Below are positions 1-6,551 of a stretch of 9,904 nt of DNA, piece after piece. The notes under the pieces are model-generated. The model was not told the DNA's origin. It saw only the letters and a program-made list of their open reading frames with translations, and ran no database searches. Each line of letters opens with the position of its first letter. Position 1 is the stretch's first letter. Source of the stretch: Bacteroidetes bacterium UBA7368 (GTDB lineage Bacteria; Bacteroidota; Rhodothermia; Rhodothermales; UBA10348); the NCBI GenBank assembly GCA_002469915.1, contig DKOG01000175.1, forward strand, positions 1-9,904, read 5' to 3'. The translations under genes and the position numbers were made by a program.

Positions 1-785
1 GCGGTTTCAGCGGTGCTAGCGTTGTTCTCGATGTCTTCGTCAGCGTTCGAGGCCAGTAATTTTTTCAGATCCTCTGCAGCAGAATCTGGCGTTTGTACGA
101 CGTCTTTGATGACACGGCCATCTCGGAGTTCAATGACGCGTTTGGCATAACGGGCTACATCGTCTTCGTGTGTAACCAATAGAATGGTAATACCGCGGTC
201 ATTCAACTCTTGAAAAAGCTGCATAACCTCTACGGTAGTGCGACTATCCAGATTCCCTGTTGGCTCATCTGCCAGCACCAGACTAGGGTTGGTCACGAGA
301 GCACGGGCTATCGCTACACGCTGCTGCTGCCCACCTGAAAGCTCGTTGGGGTGATGGTCTACCCTATCACCCAATCCTACTAGGTTTAAAGATTCAAGCG
401 CTGCCTTTTTGTGGTTCTTAATTCGCCCAGTTCGATCGTATAGAAGTGGAAGCTCCACATTTTCCAGAGCCGAAGTTCTCGCGAGCAAATTAAACCCCTG
501 AAATACGAAGCCAATTTTAGCATTACGTATATCGGCTAATTCGTTTTTCCCCAACTTATTGGCTTCAATGCCATCGAGGAAGTACGATCCAGATGTGGGA
601 TAGTCCAAGCCACCAATAATATTCATCAACGTAGACTTACCGGATCCTGATGCACCCATGATGGCGACCATTTCTCCTGCACATACATTCACCCCGATCC
701 CTTGCAAGGCATGGACTTTTGTTTTACCCATGATATACGTTTTACGTACATCGCGAATGTCGACAACCGCAGTGGTATCGCTCAT
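1..785 (-). CDS. MacB/LolD-type ABC transporter ATP-binding protein (3' end off the window)
   Basis: Cytoplasmic ATPase subunit of an ABC exporter of the MacB/LolD subfamily, expected to power a MacB-like permease joined to the adaptor encoded just upstream. I translated it from the ATG at 785; AGGA lies about eight bases before it. All nucleotide-binding motifs are intact: Walker [10 protein letters not shown] (residues 44-52), Q-loop Gln96, signature LSGGQQQR (149-156), Walker B LVLADEPT (169-176) and H-loop His206. The core resembles LolD, which is about 230 residues long, but here the frame stays open for at least 261 codons to the window edge. The extra tail, from about residue 235, is acidic and Ala/Asn/Glu-rich. 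Whether it is a short tail or a linker to a fused permease cannot be seen. The gene starts 33 bases after the adaptor stop, consistent with one transcript. Family assignment is firm; the substrate is unknown. Confidence 0.95.
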   Translation of the reverse strand, partial: MSDTTAVVDIRDVRKTYIMGKTKVHALQGIGVNVCAGEMVAIMGASGSGKSTLMNIIGGLDYPTSGSYFLDGIEANKLGKNELADIRNAKIGFVFQGFNLLARTSALENVELPLLYDRTGRIKNHKKAALESLNLVGLGDRVDHHPNELSGGQQQRVAIARALVTNPSLVLADEPTGNLDSRTTVEVMQLFQELNDRGITILLVTHEDDVARYAKRVIELRDGRVIKDVVQTPDSAAEDLKKLLASNADEDIENNASTAET

Positions 786-818
786 GATTTTCCTATCTAA
801 TGCTGTTGAGCCTGGGTA

Positions 819-2090
819 TTAAAATCCGCCACCGCGGCTAAAACGGGATCCTTGATCATTTTTACTTTGGAACGGATTCTTAAATCCGCCCTCTGACTCA
901 GTGACAGAAACTCCTGATATCACCTGCATTCCGGCTTCAAGAGATGCGCCGATAACCTCCGTCATCGATCCATCTGTGATTCCTGTTCGTGCTCTAGCTA
1001 CCTGAATATCCCCGTTTTCGTTGAGATACCACAACATAACTGTGTCAGAGGCTCCACCACCAAAACCACCTCGTCCACCCGTCGGTCGTCCAAAACCTCC
1101 ACTGGGACGCTGTTCACCTGAAGAGCTCTCTGTGCTTTTTTGCTGAGCCTCCCTTTGAGCGATCATTTCGGTCATCATTTGCTCATTCGGACGAAAACGA
1201 AGCGCTGCATTCGGCACCTTCATCACATCTGAGGCCTGATCAATCAAAAACTCAACCGTCGCGGTCATTCCTGGAAGCAGCTTGCCATCTGAATTGTCTA
1301 CATCGATGACAGCAGTATAGGTGACTACATTTTCCTGAATCGAAGACTGCAATCGGACCTGGCGCACGGTACCCGCAAACATCGCTTCATCATAGGCTTG
1401 AACGGTAAAGCGCACTTCCTGACTCTCTTCAATCAAACCAATGTCGGATTCATCAACCGAAGCCAATATTTCCATGGACGCAAGGTCATTTGCGATCAGA
1501 AACAACTGAGGCGTATTCAGAGACGCAGCCACCGTCTGACCCTCATCAACATTCCGCTCTACTACAACGCCGTTAATCGGAGATACGATCGTCGCATAAT
1601 CTAGATTTCGCTGGGCTCGTTCAAGACTGATTTGGGTCGAAACGATGGTCGCCTCAGCCAAATCCAGATTGTACTTAGCCTGGTTTAGCTCCACTTCAGT
1701 CGCAAATTGTTTGTCGAACAGACCCTTAATCCGGTCATACTCAGTCCTAGAAAAATCCAATTGGGCTTGGTTTCGAGTCATCGTTGCACGGGCGTCCCTG
1801 ACTGAACTGACCAATAAAGTCGTGTCTATGCGAGCGATTATCTGACCTCGGTATACCTTGTCATTAAAATCCACATATATGCGATTCACGATTCCAGAAA
1901 CCTGCGTTCCAACCTGAACGGTCGTCACAGCATTCAAATTTCCGGTCGATGCTACAACCGACTCTAGGTCTCCTGTTTCAACCGAAACGAAGCGGTATTC
2001 CAATCTAGATACAGCTTCTGCACTGTTCGTGTACCAAATCGTTGCCACAACAGCAATCAGTACAACTATAATAGCAATAGTCTTCTTCAT
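819..2090 (-). CDS. macA: MacA/HlyD-family periplasmic adaptor of a tripartite efflux pump
   Basis: Periplasmic adaptor (membrane fusion protein) linking an inner-membrane ABC permease to an outer-membrane channel. The N-terminus is a single hydrophobic segment (about residues 4-20) after MKK, a signal anchor. A biotinyl-lipoyl-like half-domain follows (about 55-90, with VGTQVSGIV), then a coiled-coil hairpin rich in Gln, Glu and Leu (about 95-163), the second lipoyl half (about 164-195, with SPINGVVVERNVDEGQTV), a beta-barrel (about 205-285) and a membrane-proximal domain. This is MacA architecture; at 423 residues it is longer than E. coli MacA (371). Most of the excess is a low-complexity Ser/Gln then Gly/Arg-rich insertion at about 301-348 inside the membrane-proximal domain, plus a Gly-rich tail. 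The adjacent ABC ATPase gene supports a MacAB-like pump over an RND pump. The start ATG has no strong Shine-Dalgarno. Substrate is unknown. Confidence 0.93.
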   Translation of the reverse strand: MKKTIAIIVVLIAVVATIWYTNSAEAVSRLEYRFVSVETGDLESVVASTGNLNAVTTVQVGTQVSGIVNRIYVDFNDKVYRGQIIARIDTTLLVSSVRDARATMTRNQAQLDFSRTEYDRIKGLFDKQFATEVELNQAKYNLDLAEATIVSTQISLERAQRNLDYATIVSPINGVVVERNVDEGQTVAASLNTPQLFLIANDLASMEILASVDESDIGLIEESQEVRFTVQAYDEAMFAGTVRQVRLQSSIQENVVTYTAVIDVDNSDGKLLPGMTATVEFLIDQASDVMKVPNAALRFRPNEQMMTEMIAQREAQQKSTESSSGEQRPSGGFGRPTGGRGGFGGGASDTVMLWYLNENGDIQVARARTGITDGSMTEVIGASLEAGMQVISGVSVTESEGGFKNPFQSKNDQGSRFSRGGGF

Positions 2091-2102
2091 TGTAGATAAA
2101 GT

Positions 2103-2120
2103 GCTCTCAAAGAGCTTTGA
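2103..2120. repeat. Small inverted repeat between 2130-2570 gene and macA-like gene
   Basis: The 39-base gap upstream of the adaptor gene contains TCAAAG-AG-CTTTGA (2107-2120). An overlapping alternative hairpin is GCTCT-CAA-AGAGC (2103-2115). Either could be a weak operator half-site pair or an RNA hairpin in the intercistronic leader. No U-tract follows on the minus strand, so it is not a good terminator. Short arms like these also arise by chance. Confidence 0.25.
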
Positions 2121-2129
2121 AATTCCGGG

Positions 2130-2570
2130 TTACGGACGTGATGTAGTGGAATCAGCGTTCGACTCACTTGAGGATTGAACCGATGTGCTATCCCCTGTCG
2201 CTGCGCCTCGACGTCGAGTCGCTCTGTCAAACCAGGGAGTAAGAGCAGTTACTTGCGAAGAGTCTAGCACAGGTACAAGTTCCGTTCGAAGAGAGTCCAT
2301 GAAGCCCGACCGATACCAGCGATACCTTTTGTACAGTTTGTCTAATCGATCCTGATGACGATGAGAAATGGCTACGAGCGTGTCTTGCTGAACCTGATCA
2401 ATCGGATCGATATAACGATCTATTTGACCGTAGAGACCTCCCAGACGGCGCATTTCAGTCAACTTCTCCATTCGACGATTATGCATGGTACTTTGACCAA
2501 GCGCCCCCAGCGCCAGCCCGATGGCTAGCGTTCCGAGAAGAACGAATATGGTTTTCGTGTGTAATTTCAT
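2130..2570 (-). CDS. Membrane-anchored, helical periplasmic protein; possibly Spy/CpxP or heavy-metal-sensor-like
   Basis: Product of 146 residues with an N-terminal hydrophobic segment (about residues 8-25), which is a signal anchor or uncleaved signal peptide. A charged, mostly helical segment follows (about 30-118), rich in Arg, Asp, Leu and Tyr, and then a low-complexity Ser/Thr/Asp tail. Size, layout and the repeated Arg/Leu/Asp helices resemble the periplasmic Spy/CpxP or 'heavy-metal resistance/sensor' group (Metal_resist-like proteins), but I see no diagnostic LTxxQ motif, so this is only a suggestion. It follows the putative anti-sigma gene by nine bases and precedes the efflux adaptor, so it is co-transcribed with a sigma circuit. 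A role as a periplasmic sensor or chaperone feeding the membrane regulator is inference. Confidence 0.75.
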   Translation of the reverse strand: MKLHTKTIFVLLGTLAIGLALGALGQSTMHNRRMEKLTEMRRLGGLYGQIDRYIDPIDQVQQDTLVAISHRHQDRLDKLYKRYRWYRSGFMDSLRTELVPVLDSSQVTALTPWFDRATRRRGAATGDSTSVQSSSESNADSTTSRP

Positions 2571-2579
2571 AACGCAGAC

Positions 2580-2942
2580 CTAATGGTCCTCAATCGACAA
2601 TTCGTAGGCGGAAGCAACGGTTACCGGCGGCAATCCCAATAACATTTCAGTTGGGGATTGATCGTAATCGTTTGTACTTGAAAGCTTGACGTTGTAGGCA
2701 ATGAGCATCAAAATGACAAAACTACCGGCAAGGACTACGGGTCGGAACCAGCTGACCAACTCCAACGACAAGACATTTTCTTTTTTCCAGGAGCGAGATG
2801 CGCCGAGTGCACGCATCACACGTTCTGTGGGCATGGACATCATAGTCTCATCCCGTTCCTCATGCACAAGCATACGGAGCTCCTGAGAAAGTCCCTCCGG
2901 AACGTCAGCTTCGCTTGAATGATGGTGTTGTGCAATACTCAT
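2580..2942 (-). CDS. Putative anti-sigma factor, single-pass membrane protein
   Basis: Product of 120 residues: a cytosolic N-terminal part (about 1-65) with acidic and basic helices, one transmembrane segment (about 66-85, FRPVVLAGSFVILMLIAYNV) and a short periplasmic tail. It begins 16 bases after the ECF sigma stop and has a good ribosome binding site (AAAGGAAAC) inside that gap. Tight coupling of an ECF sigma gene to a small single-pass membrane protein is the classic sigma/anti-sigma arrangement, and this context is the main evidence. The N-terminal part has a His-rich stretch at residues 6-8 but no HxxxCxxC motif, so it is not a canonical zinc-binding anti-sigma (ZAS) domain. The periplasmic part, about 35 residues, is too short for a sensor domain of its own, so sensing may rely on the neighbouring periplasmic proteins. 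The gene is real; the function is inferred. Confidence 0.78.
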   Translation of the reverse strand: MSIAQHHHSSEADVPEGLSQELRMLVHEERDETMMSMPTERVMRALGASRSWKKENVLSLELVSWFRPVVLAGSFVILMLIAYNVKLSSTNDYDQSPTEMLLGLPPVTVASAYELSIEDH

Positions 2943-2958
2943 AGTCTATGTTTCCTTT

Positions 2959-3600
2959 TCAGTCGAGCCAGGTGGACGATTCAAGATCACTTTTCAATCG
3001 GTCGAGACCTCTCTTAAGTCTCGATAACACCGTTCCATATGGAAGATTCAGTGCTGTAGCCGTTTCTTGTGTCGATAGATCCTCAATCATTCTGAGCACA
3101 ATGACTGCCTTCTGGTTATCAGGTAGACGATCAATGGCCCTTCTCAATTCCCTTTTTCTTTCAACAGATTCAATATTCCCATCGGAATTCGCGGAGGACA
3201 CGGGGTCCTGGTCCTCAGCAAGAGACCAGGGTTGAAGCCATCTGGCCCGTTTTCGCTTGCGAAGAGCATCGAGACTCTTGTTAATAGCCATGCGAATAAC
3301 AAACGTCTTGAGAGATGAATCTCCACGAAACGAAGTCAACGATCGATGCAGTTTAATGAACACTTCCTGAACCACATCATCGACCTCGGCAACGGGTCCT
3401 AACATCCCTGTAACAGTTCGCGAGACCTCATCCATAAATCGATCCACTAAAATGCGGAATGCATTATCGTCCCCCCCCAATGTCGCTCCGATCAGCACTT
3501 CATCCGAAGAGTTGATCGAAATAGATGGGGCCGCGACTTTCTCTACTAACAATCGAGAGGGAAGCGTGAGCCAGTGAGATATGGGAATAGATAATTGCAA
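2959..3600 (-). CDS. ECF-family RNA polymerase sigma-70 factor
   Basis: Extracytoplasmic-function sigma factor that directs RNA polymerase to stress-type promoters. Region 2 is clear: a helix with GDDNAFRILVDRF (about 43-55), DDVVQEVFIKLHRSL (about 74-88) and the promoter-melting/-10 recognition stretch SSLKTFVIRMAINKSLDALR (95-114). A variable linker (about 118-145) separates it from region 4 (about 146-205), whose helix-turn-helix covers DLSTQETATALNLPYGTVLSRLKRG. The C-terminus has no extra domain. The start is uncertain. The longest frame begins at TTG (3600), six bases after the preceding stop, without a well-placed Shine-Dalgarno. A TTG at 3552 and a GTG at 3498 are alternatives, and the latter would remove about 34 residues that family members usually lack. 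A run of eight G residues (3471-3478) lies in codons 41-44. It is probably autoregulated through the promoter at 4084-4110. Confidence 0.95.
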   Translation of the reverse strand: MQLSIPISHWLTLPSRLLVEKVAAPSISINSSDEVLIGATLGGDDNAFRILVDRFMDEVSRTVTGMLGPVAEVDDVVQEVFIKLHRSLTSFRGDSSLKTFVIRMAINKSLDALRKRKRARWLQPWSLAEDQDPVSSANSDGNIESVERKRELRRAIDRLPDNQKAVIVLRMIEDLSTQETATALNLPYGTVLSRLKRGLDRLKSDLESSTWLD

Positions 3601-3606
3601 TTCGCT

Positions 3607-4050
3607 TTATTGCGGATTTCCTGCTCGTTGACCTCGACGCTGCCCACCTTGACGACCTCGTCTACTAGAGCTTACGATCTCTTGGTACTTTTTCAATTGA
3701 TCCTCGGTGAGTACATCGGTCAAAGCAGCTGTGGTTTCTTTATCCATCTCGGCCATTTTAGCCCGCATGCCATTACGCGCTAGGTTTCCTCCTCCGCCAC
3801 CACCACCTCTGAGCGAAGACATCATTTCCATTCGTTTTTCTTGAGCAGCCCACAGTATATCTTTAACCTTGGGTGATGACTCAGCATCTAATTCCAATGT
3901 CGTGGCCATTTCCGCAAACCGCTCTTCAAAAGCAGCCTTCTGTTCTTCGGGAGTTCCTCTCATGCCTTGCGCAAATGCTCCAGGTGCCCCAGCTACCGAT
4001 AGTAGAGTGACCGCTAGCAGGAGGCTAAAAATATTGATTGAAGATCGCAT
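3607..4050 (-). CDS. Secreted Spy/CpxP-like periplasmic protein
   Basis: Product of 147 residues with a clear signal peptide: basic MRSS start, hydrophobic core (about 7-20) and an AFA site before Gln28. The mature part is helical and charged, with repeated Met/Glu/Lys/Arg and a 'LTEDQLKKYQEI' segment (about 113-125), which resembles the LTxxQ motif of Spy/CpxP-type envelope-stress chaperones. A run of seven glycines (about residues 81-87) interrupts the helices, and the C-terminus is Arg/Gly/Gln-rich. It is the first gene of the operon, six bases before the sigma factor frame. Spy-like proteins are typically made under envelope or metal stress, so a role as chaperone or sensor for the sigma circuit is plausible. 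The ATG at 4050 is supported by the signal peptide, although only a weak AGAAG precedes it. Confidence 0.85.
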   Translation of the reverse strand: MRSSINIFSLLLAVTLLSVAGAPGAFAQGMRGTPEEQKAAFEERFAEMATTLELDAESSPKVKDILWAAQEKRMEMMSSLRGGGGGGGNLARNGMRAKMAEMDKETTAALTDVLTEDQLKKYQEIVSSSRRGRQGGQRRGQRAGNPQ

Positions 4051-4083
4051 GCTTCTAGTGTAATGTGATGAGTTTCCCCTGTT

Positions 4084-4110
4084 AGACGAGCATAAAACTG
4101 TTACATTCCC
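4084..4110 (-). promoter_or_regulatory. Candidate ECF-sigma promoter for the Spy-like/sigma/efflux operon
   Basis: On the minus strand, GGGAAT (4110-4105) is followed by 16 bases and then CGTCT (4088-4084). This matches the usual ECF pattern of a GGAA-type -35 element and a CGTC-type -10 element at the normal spacing. The spacer start GTAAC also carries the 'AAC' often found after the -35 core. Transcription would begin near 4077, giving a leader of about 27 bases to the ATG at 4050. Because the operon encodes an ECF sigma, autoregulation is the natural reading. This is a motif match only. Confidence 0.6.
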
Positions 4111-4236
4111 GTCACGGTATCGAGCCCTTTCCTGCTATCGAATAATCTAAGAAAGTGAACCATTAAAACACGATTGCGTTCGCCGAGAAAGCAAACGTTT
4201 GGCTTCAAGCTAACTACCACGAAAGCACTAAGTACA

Positions 4237-5736
4237 TTGTCTAGGGAATTCAGGATATACAATACGCTCACCCGCAGTGTTGAGCCCGTTCGGACGCAGA
4301 AAAAGAACCACCTCTCTTTTTACTCGTGTGGTCCAACCGTGTATTCCTACGCACACATTGGAAATTTCAGATCGTTTGTGACGGCTGATTTGATTTTCCG
4401 AACGGCCCGCGCTCTAGACTGGGATGTAACCTACGCCACGAATATAACGGACGTTGGTCACCTCACCGAAGACGACTTTACCGATCCAGAGGGCGAAGAT
4501 CGCATGGTGAAAGCTCTCAAATCAAAAGAGGGAGAGCAATTTGCTAATGTTTGGGATCTGGCTCGCTACTACTCAGATACCCTTATTGAGGATTGGCATC
4601 GTCTCAATTTGTTGGAGCCAACCATCCGTCCTCGTGCCACGGAGCATATGCGAGAACAGATTTCGGCGGTAGAACAACTGATTGAAAAAGGCCACGCCTA
4701 TGAGACATCTCAGGGGGTTTATTTCTCGGTTACCTCATTCCCTAACTACGGCAAGTTATCAGGCAACACGTTAGACAATGACCTCGAACAGAGCGTCCGG
4801 GATGTTGTTATTGATGATGAAAAAAAGGATCCTCGGGATTTTGCGCTTTGGAAAAAGGACGATAAGCACCTCATGCAATGGTACAGTCCGTGGGGATGGG
4901 GCTTCCCAGGCTGGCACATTGAATGCTCCGTCATGTCTATGAGTTACCTAGGAGAGACGTTAGATCTGCATGCGGGTGGAGAAGATCTCATCTTTCCGCA
5001 TCACGAATGTGAAATAGCTCAATCTGAATCACTTTCGGGCAAGCCATTTGCCACCCATTGGGTGCACACTCGATTCCTTCAGGTCGAGGGCGAGAAAATG
5101 TCCAAGAGCCTCGGCAACTTCTTTACGGTTCGAGACCTCTCTGCGGCCGAGGAAGATGGTGGCAAAAATATAGATCCACTCGCCGTTCGCATGACGCTGC
5201 TGTCCGGCCATTACCGCAAGCCGTTCAACTTCACCATGAAGACCCTGAAAGGAAACGTGCGACATCGCGAGCGCCTTGAGGAAGTCATTCAACTATCTGG
5301 GCACCCTGATTCCGGAGACTGTGCATACGAAGGAGATTTCGGTGTCATCCTCAAGGGAATGTATGAACGCGCACTCGATGCGCTTACGGAAGACCTCAAC
5401 ACGCCATCCGCGCTAGCCGCTCTGTTTGGTGGCACAAAAATGATTCTATCCAGATCGGATGTCTCGGATTCAGACAAATCCTCCATTCGAGCCTGGCTTC
5501 GCGATATGAATGATATTTTGGGAGTCGTGTATACCTCGTCTGAAACAGGATCTTCGGATGATGCCATGGATCCATTAGCAGCCGCTGTCGAACCCTTACT
5601 CCTTGAACGAACAAAGGCGCGGGCCGAGGGCAACTGGGCACGAGCAGACGAAATTCGAGATGAACTGACAGCGCTTAAAGTTGAGATAATGGACACGCCC
5701 GAAGGCCCGAAATGGAAACGTATCGGTAACCTGTAA
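4237..5736 (+). CDS. cysS: Cysteinyl-tRNA synthetase (CysRS)
   Basis: Class I aminoacyl-tRNA synthetase that charges tRNA-Cys with cysteine in the cytoplasm. Numbering from the TTG at 4237 (499 residues): the N-terminal FRIYNTLTRS and CGPTVYSYAHIGN carry the first zinc-ligand Cys and the HIGH-equivalent motif; WHIECS carries the second zinc Cys; FPHHECEIAQ supplies the zinc-binding His/Glu pair; and EKMSKSLGN is the KMSKS loop. The C-terminal part contains the DALR-like helical domain (LNTPSALAALF, then RAEGNWARADEIRDEL). All active-site motifs are intact, so it should be functional. The start is a judgment: the frame opens at a TTG at 4174, which adds 21 residues with no family counterpart. 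The TTG at 4237 places MSREFRIYNTL close to the E. coli MLKIFNTL start. It is transcribed divergently from the sigma operon. Confidence 0.97.
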   Translation: MSREFRIYNTLTRSVEPVRTQKKNHLSFYSCGPTVYSYAHIGNFRSFVTADLIFRTARALDWDVTYATNITDVGHLTEDDFTDPEGEDRMVKALKSKEGEQFANVWDLARYYSDTLIEDWHRLNLLEPTIRPRATEHMREQISAVEQLIEKGHAYETSQGVYFSVTSFPNYGKLSGNTLDNDLEQSVRDVVIDDEKKDPRDFALWKKDDKHLMQWYSPWGWGFPGWHIECSVMSMSYLGETLDLHAGGEDLIFPHHECEIAQSESLSGKPFATHWVHTRFLQVEGEKMSKSLGNFFTVRDLSAAEEDGGKNIDPLAVRMTLLSGHYRKPFNFTMKTLKGNVRHRERLEEVIQLSGHPDSGDCAYEGDFGVILKGMYERALDALTEDLNTPSALAALFGGTKMILSRSDVSDSDKSSIRAWLRDMNDILGVVYTSSETGSSDDAMDPLAAAVEPLLLERTKARAEGNWARADEIRDELTALKVEIMDTPEGPKWKRIGNL

Positions 5737-5763
5737 TTCCGTCAACCAGTAGTACATAAACGA

Positions 5764-6273
5764 ATGGCTTACCCCAAAACACTTCTCGACTACGGTACCT
5801 TAGACGGTGGTCTGGTCCGCATGATGGAACGCTTCAAAACTGAAGGCACCCTCATCGGTGATGAAGCATCAGACCGGTTCATCATGGATAGGCCTGAGGC
5901 TGCCCTGCTGGGAATGCTCTACGATCAACGTGTGCGTGCAGAATATGCGTTCACAGGGCCTCAGCGCCTCATGGAGCGCCTTGGACATCTGGACATGCAT
6001 AAAATCGCCACCACCGATTTGGACGAACTACGGGAGATGTTCGCTGAAAAACCGGCTGTGCATCGTTTCACGAATGTAATGGCAGAACGTACCCGTGACA
6101 TTGCTCAGATTATCGTATCGGATTATGAGGGTAAGACTGAAAAACTTTGGGACGATGGGGCTTCATTTGATGTCATCCAGAAGCGACTCATCAAACTACC
6201 CGGTTTTGGGAAGATGAAAGCGCAGAAAATGCGATTCGTACTTCACTACTTCGGGTATCGCGACCTATCCTAG
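5764..6273 (+). CDS. HhH-GPD-fold protein of the small 'uncharacterised HhH-GPD' family
   Basis: Product of 169 residues. It shares features with the small actinobacterial-type HhH-GPD family (TIGR03252-like): PEAALLGMLYDQRVRAEYAFTGP (about 44-66) and a C-terminal helix-hairpin-helix with LPGFGKMKAQK (145-155). Proteins with this fold include the DNA glycosylases of base-excision repair. Aligned on the LPGxG hairpin to endonuclease III, the catalytic Lys position (Nth Lys120) is Met151, and the catalytic Asp position (Nth Asp138) falls on the last residue, Ser169. No Cys-rich Fe-S cluster loop is present. It is therefore probably not a standard glycosylase, and the function is unknown. It starts 27 bases after cysS with little Shine-Dalgarno, so co-transcription is likely. 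About 25 N-terminal residues precede the shared core. Confidence 0.85.
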   Translation: MAYPKTLLDYGTLDGGLVRMMERFKTEGTLIGDEASDRFIMDRPEAALLGMLYDQRVRAEYAFTGPQRLMERLGHLDMHKIATTDLDELREMFAEKPAVHRFTNVMAERTRDIAQIIVSDYEGKTEKLWDDGASFDVIQKRLIKLPGFGKMKAQKMRFVLHYFGYRDLS

Positions 6274-6290
6274 CTACCCATCTTCAGGCT

Positions 6291-6551
6291 TCAGGCCGCC
6301 AAGCTTAAAAAGTCATTATTCTCGACTTTGAGTGTGCTAATCACAAAGTAATTGCCACTGCGGGCAATATCAAGAGCAGGACGCTCGAGTGCGTTCACGT
6401 GATAGAACACGTCCCAGGCGATATCAACTGCCGCATCGATTAGCTCTTCAGGGGTCCATTTGCCGGTATGGGCAAATATAGACCGTTCCCAAGCGAGTGA
6501 TCCGCCTGCCGTGCTTCTTACCTATTTTTCTAGGTATTCGTATGCGCCCAT
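6291..6551 (-). pseudogene. Small gene with an in-frame amber codon at codon 10
   Basis: The ATG at 6551 has a textbook ribosome binding site (AGGAGG, eight bases upstream). The frame reads MGAYEYLEK, then TAG (6524-6522), then continues open for 76 more codons to TGA at 6293-6291. The post-amber part looks like real protein: VRSTAGGSLAWERS, then WTPEELIDAAVDIAWDVF, then SGNYFVISTLKV. It is helical and then beta-like, without the odd composition of a shadow frame. Replacing the amber with Tyr (TAC or TAT) would give EYLEKYVRS, so a single substitution restores an 86-residue protein. The 3' end converges on the HhH gene with a 17-base gap. I do not recognise the family. Alternatives are recent nonsense inactivation, suppression or readthrough, a genuine nine-codon leader peptide, or a base-call error. 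Confidence 0.6.

Noticed and set aside
4174..4236. T-box or other cysteine-responsive riboswitch upstream of cysS
   Set aside because: No T-box sequence (TGGNACC-like) or terminator/antiterminator pair is visible in the short leader, and the interval is too short for a full T-box.
5289..5696. Minus-strand frame of 135 codons inside cysS
   Set aside because: Ser/Ala/Arg-rich antisense shadow of the CysRS C-terminal domain; no independent evidence.
6281..6300. Terminator-like repeat between the convergent HhH gene and the small gene
   Set aside because: The region has a short direct repeat (TTCAGGC twice) and only a four-base self-complement (GCTT/AAGC); no stem with a U-tract supports a terminator.
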